DNA of 64,000 nucleotides from Bradyrhizobium sp. ORS 285 (GTDB lineage Bacteria; Pseudomonadota; Alphaproteobacteria; Rhizobiales; Xanthobacteraceae), in NCBI RefSeq assembly GCF_900176205.1, contig NZ_LT859959.1:7677001-7741000 (forward strand), written 5' to 3'. Positions 1-10,535 of the stretch are shown here, piece after piece. Under the pieces are notes generated by a model that worked only from the letters and a program-made list of their open reading frames with translations, was not told where the DNA came from and searched no databases. A program made the translations under genes and the position numbers. The first letter of the stretch is position 1. Each line of letters opens with the position of its first letter.

Positions 1-124
1 TGCGGAAGCTACCACAGGCGTCAGGTTGATGAGAGCCAAACCGCGCAGGCGGTCGACGTTCTTTCTGCTACCTGTATGCCGCTTTCCTGTTAGACTCAGC
101 TGCTGAATTCTTCGGGGGACGCGC

Positions 125-892
125 GTGCGCGGTGGGACAGACGACACAGTCGGGCCAACTGACCCGCAGCAGGCTCCTCAGCCAAACCTCGACCTGCGGG
201 CGTGGATCGACGTGCTCGGCTCGGTGCCGAGCGGGACGGTCACGGAGGATCAGATCCTGGCCTGGGTCGAGGGGCCGCTGCGCGGGTTCTTCCCGTTCCA
301 GCGATTTCTCGGCGCCTACGGCCGGCTCACCGGCGGCCGCATCCGGATGCGCAATCTGGTGACATCGGGCTATCCGGACGATTTTGTGCTGGGGCTCGAA
401 GAGAGCTTCGACCTTGGCGCGCGCGGCTGCTTTGCGTGGTGGGTGCAGAACCGCGCGGCGTTCATTCTCGATCCCGCCGATCCGCCGCTGTTTGCGACCG
501 CGCGCGAGCTCGACGAGATCAGACAATTGTCGCTCGGCGTCGTCGCGGGTCATGGCGTCATCGATCCCTTCGCCAGTGCCGGCACCTATCTCAGCTTTGC
601 CGGCGTCGCGGCCGACCAGCCGCATCATGTCCGGACGTCGTTGAACCTGATTGCGCCGGTGCTGCATGCGTTGTTTCTCGCGACCGAGCAAATGGCGGCG
701 CCGCGGCTGGATCTCGGCAAGCTCACGGAGCGGCAGCGCGAGCTGGTCGATCTTGCGCTGATGGGCCTGGCGGACAAGACAATCGCCTCACGCCTCGGGA
801 TCTCCGAGCATACGGTCGGCAATCATTTACGCATCATCTATGAGCGGCTCGGCATCAGCAAGCGCAGCCAGTTGATCGCGGCGCTGAAGTAG
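125..892 (+). CDS. LuxR-family transcriptional regulator (EpsA-like)
   Basis: A 255-residue DNA-binding regulator. The C-terminal 60 residues form a LuxR/GerE helix-turn-helix, with LTERQRELVDLALMG followed by the recognition-helix signature ISEHTVGNHLRIIYERLGI. The N-terminal part (about residues 25-180) has no receiver Asp pattern and no obvious autoinducer-binding motif; its PF.RFLGAYG and GCFAWWVQ stretches recall the N-terminal region of EpsA-type regulators of exopolysaccharide loci, which is an inference. The start is GTG, with no strong Shine-Dalgarno visible, so a later start is possible. The only polysaccharide gene in view is the export lipoprotein at 17197, so its targets are unknown. 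Confidence 0.8.
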   Translation: MRGGTDDTVGPTDPQQAPQPNLDLRAWIDVLGSVPSGTVTEDQILAWVEGPLRGFFPFQRFLGAYGRLTGGRIRMRNLVTSGYPDDFVLGLEESFDLGARGCFAWWVQNRAAFILDPADPPLFATARELDEIRQLSLGVVAGHGVIDPFASAGTYLSFAGVAADQPHHVRTSLNLIAPVLHALFLATEQMAAPRLDLGKLTERQRELVDLALMGLADKTIASRLGISEHTVGNHLRIIYERLGISKRSQLIAALK

Positions 893-1017
893 TCGCGGCC
901 TGGGTTCATGCCGTCCGGCATAGTACGTACGTGCCATCGACCGGCGCACCCCTCTGGTGCTGTCGTAGCGGCCAGAGCGGATCCGGATTCTGGATCCGCG
1001 ATCCCAGGTGGGCCGCC

Positions 1018-1755
1018 ATGACCTCGCTCGTCATTCCTCCACTGCTGACCGCCGCCAGCGCCGCTGCCTTCATGACGCTCGAACGCGTCGCGCCTGGCCG
1101 CGAGCTGCCCAATGCGCCCGGCTGGTACGGCCGCGCGCTGATCGTCACGCTGTCACAGGTCGGCATCACGCTCGTGACCTGCGGGCTCTGGATGCATCTC
1201 GTTGACGGCAGCTCACTGTTCGAGCTGCGTACGCTGAGGGCGCCCGTGCTGCAGGGCTTCATCGCCTGGTTCGTCGGCACCTTCTTCTGCTACTGGTGGC
1301 ACCGCATTCGCCACATGAACGGCTGGTGGCTGCTGTTTCACCAGATTCATCATTCGCCGAGCCGCATCGAGACGGTGACGTCGTTCTACAAGCATCCGGT
1401 CGAGATCCTCGCCGACGGCGTGCTCGCCGCGCTCATCCTGTTTCCGCTGCTCGGCTGCTCGCTCGCGGGCGCATTGTGGTTCAACCTGTTCGCGGCGACC
1501 GGGGAGTTCTTCTATCACGCCAACTACAAATCGCCGCGCTGGCTGAAATATTTCATTCAGACGCCCGAGCTGCATTCGCTGCATCACGAGTTCGATGTGC
1601 ATTGCGGAAACTACGGCGACCTGCCGGTCTGGGACCGGCTGTTCGGGACCTATCGGGATGCTGATGAGTTCGCGGCACGGTGCGGGTTTCCAGGCGAGAG
1701 CGAACGGCAGCTGGGGCGCATGCTGATGTTCCGGGATATGTATGGCAAGGAGTAG
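1018..1755 (+). CDS. Sterol desaturase / fatty acid hydroxylase family protein
   Basis: A 245-residue integral membrane di-iron oxygenase-like protein. The three His clusters of the fatty acid hydroxylase superfamily are all present and in order: HRIRH, HQIHH and HSLHH. They would ligate two irons on the cytoplasmic face, between hydrophobic segments. The open frame extends upstream to 931, but that stretch lacks hydrophobic family character, and the ATG at 1018 begins directly with the first membrane helix (TSLVIPPLLTAASAAAF). The substrate cannot be read from sequence; bacterial members act on sterols, carotenoids or fatty acids. No partner gene adjoins it: it follows a LuxR gene and precedes a convergent DUF2867 gene. 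Confidence 0.85.
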   Translation: MTSLVIPPLLTAASAAAFMTLERVAPGRELPNAPGWYGRALIVTLSQVGITLVTCGLWMHLVDGSSLFELRTLRAPVLQGFIAWFVGTFFCYWWHRIRHMNGWWLLFHQIHHSPSRIETVTSFYKHPVEILADGVLAALILFPLLGCSLAGALWFNLFAATGEFFYHANYKSPRWLKYFIQTPELHSLHHEFDVHCGNYGDLPVWDRLFGTYRDADEFAARCGFPGESERQLGRMLMFRDMYGKE

Positions 1756-1881
1756 GGTGGGCAAAGGCGCGCCATGTAGCGTCTTTTCGCCCGTGGTCTC
1801 GCCCGCGCCGTGCCCACCATCAATGTCATACGCGGAACGACGGTGAGCACGAGCCGCCTATCGGCGGCTCATTGCCCACCC
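1755..1881. repeat. Intergenic inverted repeat with GGGTGGGCAA ends
   Basis: The sequence GGGTGGGCAA at 1755-1764, starting inside the stop-codon context of the hydroxylase gene, is exactly complementary to TTGCCCACCC at 1872-1881. An internal GTGCCCACC near 1808 makes a second partial copy of the right arm. This resembles the GGTGGGCA-type intergenic repeats of Bradyrhizobium. It may also act as a bidirectional terminator between the convergent genes. Confidence 0.5.
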
Positions 1882-1949
1882 CACGGCTGCGTCGTTGTCG
1901 GGAGAGCCGTTCGAGATCGTTGCGGAGGACGGAGACGCGTTGATCGAGA

Positions 1950-2429
1950 TCAGCTTGCCCCTGCAACCTGCCGCAGCGTGGCCTTCACCACGAGGCGATG
2001 AAACGGCGTGATCACGGTGAGATAGATGCGGCCGAGCGCGTTGTGGGTCTGGACCAGGGTGGTCGCGGTCACCTGCGATGTCGCGCCGATCGTCGCTACG
2101 TCGACCAGAACGCGGAAGTCCAGATGCTTGTCGTCGAAGCCGAGCACGAGTTGCTTTGGCGTTTCGTTGATCACCGGGAATATTCCGATCATGGGGCCGG
2201 GACGGCGTGCGTCCGCGCCCGAGGTCTTCAAACCGAACGGCCGGACCAGCCCATTGCGGAGTTTCAGGAGAGCGGCCATCCACCAGGGCGTATGACCGAG
2301 CATGCGTTCGGCCGCGGTGCGGGCATCGAGCACCGCGCCGTCGATCATGATGCGGAAAGCATCGGCGAAGTCTGCACCGGCGAGCCAACGGTCACGGTCG
2401 ACATCGGGAGTGATCTCGCTGATCGTCAT
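1950..2429 (-). CDS. DUF2867 domain-containing protein
   Basis: A 159-residue protein of the DUF2867 family, which also occurs as the C-terminal part of some SDR proteins in proteobacteria. Recognisable features are ADFADAFRI near residue 20, an amphipathic WWMAALLKLRNGL segment, and a beta-rich C-terminal half ending TVITPFHRLVVKATLR. No signal peptide or membrane helix is evident. The function of the family is not established. The ATG at 2429 is preceded by a weak TTAGGG. It is convergent with the hydroxylase gene and separated from murA by a palindromic repeat. Confidence 0.75.
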   Translation of the reverse strand: MTISEITPDVDRDRWLAGADFADAFRIMIDGAVLDARTAAERMLGHTPWWMAALLKLRNGLVRPFGLKTSGADARRPGPMIGIFPVINETPKQLVLGFDDKHLDFRVLVDVATIGATSQVTATTLVQTHNALGRIYLTVITPFHRLVVKATLRQVAGAS

Positions 2430-2475
2430 GCGCCCTAAGCCTCATGTGCCGTTGTTAGGTCCTCGGTCCATCAGC

Positions 2476-2552
2476 GCGTCATTGCGAGCGCAGCGAAGCA
2501 ATCCAGGGCTGCGCAGGGACTCTGGATTGCTTCGCTACGCTCGCAATGACGC
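2476..2552. repeat. Palindromic repeat, CGTCATTGCGAGCG family
   Basis: A long imperfect palindrome: the left arm at 2476-2506 (GCGTCATTGCGAGCGCAGCG...) pairs with the right arm at 2522-2552 around a 15-base loop. A second member of the same family lies at 18011-18100 in this window. Such units are frequent intergenic repeats in Bradyrhizobium and related genomes. It lies between the DUF2867 gene and the 3' end of murA, where its transcript could fold into a hairpin. Confidence 0.8.
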
Positions 2553-2572
2553 GGAGAGAGCAGAGCGAACGT

Positions 2573-3868
2573 CTAACGTCCCCGCTCCGGCACCCGGGTG
2601 ATCTTCGCGCCCAGCGCATTCAGCCGCTCGTCGATGCGTTCGTAGCCGCGTTCGATCTGGTCGGCGTTGTCGATGACCGAGGTGCCTTCGGCGCAGAGCG
2701 CGGCGAGCAGCATCGCCATGCCGGCGCGGATGTCGGGGGAGACGACGCGGGCGCCGCGCAGCTGGCTGGGGCCGGCGACGATGGCGCGGTGCGGATCGCA
2801 CAGCACGATGCGCGCGCCCATCGAGATCAGCTTGTCGACGAAGAACATCCGCGATTCGAACATCTTCTCGAACATCAGGATCACGCCCTCGCATTGCGTG
2901 GCGGTGACGATCGCGATCGACATCAGGTCGGCGGGAAAGGCCGGCCAGGGCTGGTCCTCCAGCTTCGGCACGTGGCCGCCGAAATCGTCCTTGATCTTCA
3001 TGGTCTGGTCGGACGGCACGATGAGATCGTCGCCGGCGACCTCGCAGACAATGCCGAGTCGCTCAAAACCCATGCGGATCGAGCGCAGATGCTCGGTGCC
3101 GGCACGTACGATGCGCAAAGGCGAGCGCGTCACCGCGGCGAGCCCGATCAGCGAGCCGACCTCGATATGGTCGGGTTGGATCGCGTAGGACGCCTGGCCG
3201 AGCGTGCTGGCGCCATGGATCACCATCGTGTTGGTGCCGATGCCCTCGATGTTGGCGCCGAGCGCCACAAGGAAATGCGCGAGGTCCTGCACATGTGGCT
3301 CGGACGCGGCGTTGCGCAGGTATGTCGTGCCGTGCGCGGCAACCGCTGCCACCAGCGCGTTCTCAGTCGCGGTGACGCTGGGCTCGTCGAGGAAGACATC
3401 GGCGCCCTTCAAGCCGGAGGCGCGCAACTCGATCTTGTCGGTCGCGGTGACGGTAGCGCCGAGCTGCTCGAAGGCGAGGAAATGCGTGTCCAGCCGGCGG
3501 CGGCCGATGACGTCGCCGCCTGGCGGCGGCAGCGCCACTTCGCCGCAGCGGGCGAGTAGGGGGCCGGCGAGCAGGATGGAGGCGCGGATCCGCGCGCACA
3601 AACCCGGGTCGAGATCGGCGGCGCGGATCTCCTTGGCATGAATCGCGAGCCGGTTCCGGCCGCGCCATTCGGCTGACGCGCCGACCGAGCGCACCAGCTC
3701 GACCAGCGTTTCGGTGTCGCGGATGCGCGGCACGTTGTCGAGCGTCACCGGATGATCGGTCAGAAGCGCCGCGGCGATGATCGGCAGCGCCGCGTTCTTG
3801 TTGCCCGACGGCTCGATCGCGCCCTTGAGCCGGTGACCACCCTCGACGATGTATTGAATGGGCGCCAT
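2573..3868 (-). CDS. murA: UDP-N-acetylglucosamine 1-carboxyvinyltransferase (MurA family, Cys-to-Asp variant)
   Basis: A 431-residue enolpyruvyl transferase that would add enolpyruvate from PEP to UDP-GlcNAc, the first committed step of peptidoglycan synthesis in the cytoplasm. The start MAPIQYIVEGG matches the usual MurA N terminus; the frame is open 26 codons further but that part is not MurA-like. The active-site Lys is seen in SGNKN (K24). The loop that in E. coli reads PGGC (Cys115) here reads PPPGGDVIGRRRLD, so the Cys position is Asp119. Asp there is known in naturally fosfomycin-insensitive MurA enzymes. The RAGMA motif of the C-terminal domain is present. It may be a second MurA paralogue; the rest of the genome is not visible. 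Confidence 0.9.
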   Translation of the reverse strand: MAPIQYIVEGGHRLKGAIEPSGNKNAALPIIAAALLTDHPVTLDNVPRIRDTETLVELVRSVGASAEWRGRNRLAIHAKEIRAADLDPGLCARIRASILLAGPLLARCGEVALPPPGGDVIGRRRLDTHFLAFEQLGATVTATDKIELRASGLKGADVFLDEPSVTATENALVAAVAAHGTTYLRNAASEPHVQDLAHFLVALGANIEGIGTNTMVIHGASTLGQASYAIQPDHIEVGSLIGLAAVTRSPLRIVRAGTEHLRSIRMGFERLGIVCEVAGDDLIVPSDQTMKIKDDFGGHVPKLEDQPWPAFPADLMSIAIVTATQCEGVILMFEKMFESRMFFVDKLISMGARIVLCDPHRAIVAGPSQLRGARVVSPDIRAGMAMLLAALCAEGTSVIDNADQIERGYERIDERLNALGAKITRVPERGR

Positions 3869-3970
3869 GTGTCGGTCCGTTTTTGATGCTGAGGTCAAAG
3901 GCGGCGCCGGCGACAGCGGAACCTCGCTCCGGCGTGCAATTATCACGGAAGCCGCACGCAGACCACTGTC

Positions 3971-4246
3971 CTAAAGAGTCTCCGGGCCGAGCAGGTTTAT
4001 TCGGTGTTGGGCCTTGCGGCAGGCTAGCCGCTGCCGCTCCAGCAACTCGACGTCGGCAGTCGTGAGGCCGATCGCGCGGCTCATCTCCGAGAGTTTGCTG
4101 CCGATGCGCAGCCTGTCGCTCGGACTTGTCGCTTCGTCGAGAATGGCGCGGATTTCGGCCTCAATGCTGCGGGCATTTTGCGTGGCGCGCAGCTTGAGAG
4201 CCCGATGGATTTCGTCGGAAAGTTCACGAACAGTGACAGTGGTCAT
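3971..4246 (-). CDS. FitA-like ribbon-helix-helix antitoxin, apparently orphan
   Basis: A 91-residue protein. Residues 2-40 (TVTVRELSDEIHRALKLRA, then an ...EAEIRAILDEA helix) match the Arc/FitA ribbon-helix-helix fold of plasmid-stability antitoxins that pair with PIN-domain VapC/FitB RNases. A GGAGGA Shine-Dalgarno lies 6-11 bases before the ATG. The toxin normally follows directly, but here the next 100 bases hold no PIN gene and murA comes next. The tail (ERQRLACRKAQHRINLLG) is longer than the short toxin-binding tail usually seen. It is either a solitary regulator or a remnant of a degraded toxin-antitoxin pair. Confidence 0.75.
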   Translation of the reverse strand: MTTVTVRELSDEIHRALKLRATQNARSIEAEIRAILDEATSPSDRLRIGSKLSEMSRAIGLTTADVELLERQRLACRKAQHRINLLGPETL

Positions 4247-4335
4247 GACGATGTCCTCCGTAAGAACAGCGAGAACGCCAATATCACATGCCGAGTTGCA
4301 CAGCGGCCTATCGAGAACCGCTGCGGCGTCCCTGC

Positions 4336-6858
<2,523 letters not shown>

Positions 6859-6994
6859 CTAGCGCAAAAAGACGTGCCTTAAGATATTGAAGAGATGGGT
6901 TTTTTTAACGGTTTTTCAAGTCGTCCGGGGGCCCTCTTCGGGGCTTGCGAAAGGCCGATTCGGACGGCCTTCGGGAGGTGTTCGGAAGGCGCCT

Positions 6995-7050
6995 GGAAAC
7001 GCCGCCCCGGGCGGCGTTCCAACGCGTCAGGCCGCCCGTTGGGGCGGCCT
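6995..7050. terminator. Two adjacent GC-rich hairpins between gyrB and the 718-residue gene
   Basis: The 318-base gap 6775-7092 holds no gene. It contains two hairpins: arms around GCCGCC/GGCGGC at 6995-7020, and AGGCCGCCC/GGGCGGCCT at 7029-7050. Both lie just past the stop codon of the minus-strand gene at 7093 and could end its transcript, though neither has a T-tract on that strand. A T-run at about 6899-6906 lies further downstream. The remainder should hold the gyrB promoter, which I cannot pinpoint. Confidence 0.45.
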
Positions 7051-7092
7051 GGAGCAGGGTCTCGATCGTCGTGACCGGAGAGTTTCGAAAGC

Positions 7093-9249
7093 TCAGTACA
7101 GCGGCAGCGGCAGAGCCTGGCCGGTCGGGCCGATCATCAGGCCCCAGGCGTCGCCGGCGCCGAGCTCGATCGTGTCGCTAATCGCCGCGCGGCTGGCGAT
7201 CTTGATCTCGTAGCGGTACCTGCCGGGCGGCAGATCGAGCAGCGGGCCCTTGGGCGTCTTCGGGCTGCCAGTGCCGGCGGCGATCTTGACCGTCTGCTTG
7301 TTGATCGTCAGCACCGCGTCAGACAAGCCGACATTGCCGAGCATCAGCTTGGCCTGGCCGGGCTTCGGAAGGATCTCGGCCTTCGCTGCGGCGTCCGTGT
7401 TCTTCTGCACCAGATTGATCGAGGTCTCCCCCCGGGCGCGACCGAGCGTCAGGACGGCGGGCCCTTGCGGCGAGGCGAAGGCGAGGCGTGCCTTGTCGGC
7501 GCCGGTCTGCGCACCCTCGGCCTTTTCCTGCCATCCGAGCTTGGTCAGCTCGGTGCGGTAGAATGCCAGCACGGCGCTGAGATCGGCGGGCACGCTGGCC
7601 TCGAGTTGGAGGCGTACCGGCTGATCGAAGCCAGGGGCCTTCGACGTCGACAGTGAGGTCGCGCTGCGCTCCTTCAGCACCGGCAGCACGGAGCCCGGAT
7701 CGGCTTCGAGTGGTGCCGCGTCCGCGGCCGGCTGGGCCGCGGCTTTGGCGCCGGCCGCAGGCTTGGCAGTGGCGAGCAGGCCGGTGCCATCCGCCGTCAC
7801 GTTCACCTTGGGGCCCATCTGCATGATCGTGAAGCTGACCGACTTGCCTTTCGCGGAGAAGTCCAGATGCGCCATGGTCGGATTGTCGATCACGGTCGGC
7901 GCTTCCTTGTAGCCGGCGGCCTTCAGGGTGGAGCGGAAGAAGCCGGCGAGCGCCTTCACCGATGAGCCGGACTTGAACTCCAGCCGCCCCTGGCTGCCGT
8001 CGAACTCGACCGCCTCGGCGGTCTCGGGCAGCGCGATCGGCGCGGGATTGTCGGCCAGGGCCTTGACCGGGGCGTCCGACATCGCGCCGGCCTGCTGCAC
8101 GCGGCGGACCTCGTCGGCGGCGATCACCTGCTTGGCCATCGCGGCGGCATCGGCCATGAACTTGTCGTCTGCGTCCTTCTTGGCCTTGGCGCGCGCTGCG
8201 AGCGCCGCCTCGGTGGCGCGCATCGACAGTTCGACCATGGTCAGGTCGTAGCTGCGCGACAGTTTCAGCGTGCCGGTCTCCTCTGACGAGGCGAGCTTGA
8301 GCGTCACCTCGTCAGAATTGCCCGGATCCGCCGACGCGATCTGCAGGCCGCGCGCCGGGAGTTCGCGGGTGTAGAACGCGAGCACCGCCGGCAGCTCGGC
8401 GATGATGGCGCCCTTGGCCTGACGGGTCGGCGAGGTCGCGCTGCCCAGGCTCTGCGACGATTTGGCCGGCTTTGGCATCGGCAGGCCGGCGCGATCGTCG
8501 CCCGCTTCGAGCTGGGCGGGCAGGGCGAACGGGGCGACGCGGATCTCGACCTTGGTCTTGCCGTCGTCGCGACGGGTCAACGTCAGCATCACAGGAGCCT
8601 GGCGGCGTGGTCCGTCGTTTGCGACGCGGTCGTAGAAGGCGCGCACGCCGTTCGGCGTGGTCTCGCTGAGATCCGCATTCGGCCAGCGCGCGGCGGCGTC
8701 AGCTGTGAGTAGCTGCCAGCCGATCGCGGTCATTTCCTTGGCGAAGTACGCCTGCGTCGCATCGAGCGCCGACGGCACGATGCAGGACAGATATGGCCGT
8801 GTCTCGTCGAACACGATCTCGGTCGCGCCGTCGGGGAACGGCAGGTCGGCATAGATCCGCTGCGGCGAGTAGCTGACCTCCGACTGGTCCATGCGGCCGC
8901 TGCTGCCGGTCACGTAAGCCGACAGCCCCTGCTTGCCCTTCTTGTAGTTGAGCGTCGGATTGCGCTCCTCCAGCGGCCTGACATAGCGCACCCAGCCGTC
9001 GGCGCTCAACAGCTGCTGCGTGGCCGCGTTCGTTGCCGCGGGCGGCGTCGGCAGACGGTAGATGGCGCGATAGCGATCGGAGCGCGACGAATCCTCGACC
9101 GCGCCCTCGAGGCGCGGCAGCGCATGGACGTCGACGATGGCGTCATCGGCGCGCGCCGGCGTCACGCTACTCGCGAGCAGCAACAGCCCGCATGCGAACA
9201 GCCGCAATCGCGGCGCGGCGGTGGCCTGCTGCCTGAGCTTTGACATCAC
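7093..9249 (-). CDS. Large exported protein with repeated FY-x-EL modules and a C-terminal PEGA-like region
   Basis: A 718-residue protein of unknown function. A signal peptide is clear (LRLFACGLLLLASSVTPARA, cleavage before DDAIVD). At least four segments share one pattern, an aliphatic-aromatic helix followed by short strands: ATQAYFAKEMTAIGW, VLAFYTRELPARGL, LAGFFRSTLKAAGY and VLAFYRTELTKLGW. Each is followed by a stretch ending in a TL/TI strand. An Ala/Lys-rich, possibly helical linker lies around residues 340-385. The last 80 residues (GNVGLSDAVLTINKQTVKI, then LPPGRYRYEIK) look like a PEGA-type beta domain. It sits in the gyrB-recF interval in the same direction; a periplasmic or surface role is likely but unproven. 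Confidence 0.8.
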   Translation of the reverse strand: MMSKLRQQATAAPRLRLFACGLLLLASSVTPARADDAIVDVHALPRLEGAVEDSSRSDRYRAIYRLPTPPAATNAATQQLLSADGWVRYVRPLEERNPTLNYKKGKQGLSAYVTGSSGRMDQSEVSYSPQRIYADLPFPDGATEIVFDETRPYLSCIVPSALDATQAYFAKEMTAIGWQLLTADAAARWPNADLSETTPNGVRAFYDRVANDGPRRQAPVMLTLTRRDDGKTKVEIRVAPFALPAQLEAGDDRAGLPMPKPAKSSQSLGSATSPTRQAKGAIIAELPAVLAFYTRELPARGLQIASADPGNSDEVTLKLASSEETGTLKLSRSYDLTMVELSMRATEAALAARAKAKKDADDKFMADAAAMAKQVIAADEVRRVQQAGAMSDAPVKALADNPAPIALPETAEAVEFDGSQGRLEFKSGSSVKALAGFFRSTLKAAGYKEAPTVIDNPTMAHLDFSAKGKSVSFTIMQMGPKVNVTADGTGLLATAKPAAGAKAAAQPAADAAPLEADPGSVLPVLKERSATSLSTSKAPGFDQPVRLQLEASVPADLSAVLAFYRTELTKLGWQEKAEGAQTGADKARLAFASPQGPAVLTLGRARGETSINLVQKNTDAAAKAEILPKPGQAKLMLGNVGLSDAVLTINKQTVKIAAGTGSPKTPKGPLLDLPPGRYRYEIKIASRAAISDTIELGAGDAWGLMIGPTGQALPLPLY

Positions 9250-9373
9250 AGATCTCCAGGAATTCGACGGGGGGCGTGGCCTGCGGGACGCTGTCGGACT
9301 CGGCCGACACCGTCATGCCGTCCAACGACAGCTAGTCGGGCCTGGGAACTGATAGGTTCAATCCCGGAACTTG

Positions 9374-10510
9374 TTACCGCCTTGCGGTGATCCGGCCGCC
9401 CTCGACGTCGAAGATCTCGCCGAGCTCGCGCAACTCGGCGAACGCGGCCGGGTCGGCGCCGGTCAGCCACACCTGGGCACCGAGTGTGCCGAGCTCTGCA
9501 AACAACGCGGTGCGGCGGCCGGGATCGAGATGGGCGACGATCTCGTCGAGTAGCAGCATCGGTACGATGCCGGTGGTCTCAGCGACCAAGGTCGCATGCG
9601 CGAGGATGAGGCCGATCAGCAGCGCCTTCTGCTCGCCGGTCGAGGCATCGCGCGCCGGCATGTTCTTCGGTGCGTAGATGACGTGCAGGTCGGTGAGGTG
9701 CGGACCGTCGAGCGTACGCCCGGCGGCGGCGTCGCGCGCGCGATTGTCGCGCAGCATCGCGCGATAGCGGTCCTCGACCGCGAGCGCGGGCTCGGTGAGC
9801 AGTGCGTTCTCCATCCAGCCGTCGAGCGCGATTTCGGCGGAGGGAAATGCCGAGGCCGCCCCGCGCTGGCGCAGCATCGCGGCGAGCTTCACCGCGGTCT
9901 GGCCGCGGCTCGCGGCGACGGCGACGGCAAGCTCGGCCGTCTCGCGCTCGATCGCGTCACACCAATGGTCGTCGAAATTGCGCACCTCGAGCAGCCGGTT
10001 GCGCGAGCGCAACGAGCGCTCCAGCGCCGAGACGCGGCTGGAATGCTCGCTGTCGATGGCGAGCACCAGGCGATCGAAGAAGCGGCGGCGGTCGGAGGCC
10101 GAACCCATGAACAGGCCGTCCATGGCGGGCGTCAGCCACACCATGCGGATGTGATCGCCGAATGCGGCCGCTGAGCCGACCGGCTCGCGATCGATGCGGC
10201 AGCGCCTTGTCGTGCTCGTCTCGCCGCGCGGCGGCTCGATGCCGGTGCCGAAGGTCGTCAGTCCCAGTGCGCCCTCGACCTCGGCCGAGACCGCCCAGGA
10301 GCCGTCGCCCTGATTGTCGGCGACATCCTCCAGAGTGGCCCGGCGCAGGCCGCGGCCCGGTGCGAAGAACGAGATCGCCTCCAGGCAATTGGTCTTGCCG
10401 GCGCCGTTCGCTCCCACCAGCGCCACCAAATCCGCCTGCACGCTGACACCAGCCGCGCGATAGCTGCGGAAATGCGTCAGCGACAGGCGATTGATGCGGG
10501 AGGGGGTCAT
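9374..10510 (-). CDS. recF: DNA replication and repair protein RecF
   Basis: A 378-residue SMC-like ATPase that helps load RecA at single-strand gaps and helps restart replication. The Walker A motif GANGAGKTNCLEAIS begins near residue 33, the ABC-type signature is STGEQKALLIGLILAHA, and the Walker B is MLLLDEIVAHLD. The N terminus (INRLSLTHFRSYR) is the usual RecF opening. It lies in the order dnaA, dnaN, recF, gyrB, although a small GIY-YIG gene intervenes between dnaN and recF. The ATG at 10510 has an AAGGAGTT-like sequence only on the other strand, so the start rests on homology. Confidence 0.95.
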   Translation of the reverse strand: MTPSRINRLSLTHFRSYRAAGVSVQADLVALVGANGAGKTNCLEAISFFAPGRGLRRATLEDVADNQGDGSWAVSAEVEGALGLTTFGTGIEPPRGETSTTRRCRIDREPVGSAAAFGDHIRMVWLTPAMDGLFMGSASDRRRFFDRLVLAIDSEHSSRVSALERSLRSRNRLLEVRNFDDHWCDAIERETAELAVAVAASRGQTAVKLAAMLRQRGAASAFPSAEIALDGWMENALLTEPALAVEDRYRAMLRDNRARDAAAGRTLDGPHLTDLHVIYAPKNMPARDASTGEQKALLIGLILAHATLVAETTGIVPMLLLDEIVAHLDPGRRTALFAELGTLGAQVWLTGADPAAFAELRELGEIFDVEGGRITARR

Positions 10511-10535
10511 CAGAAGGAGTTACAAGCCCAGTTCT

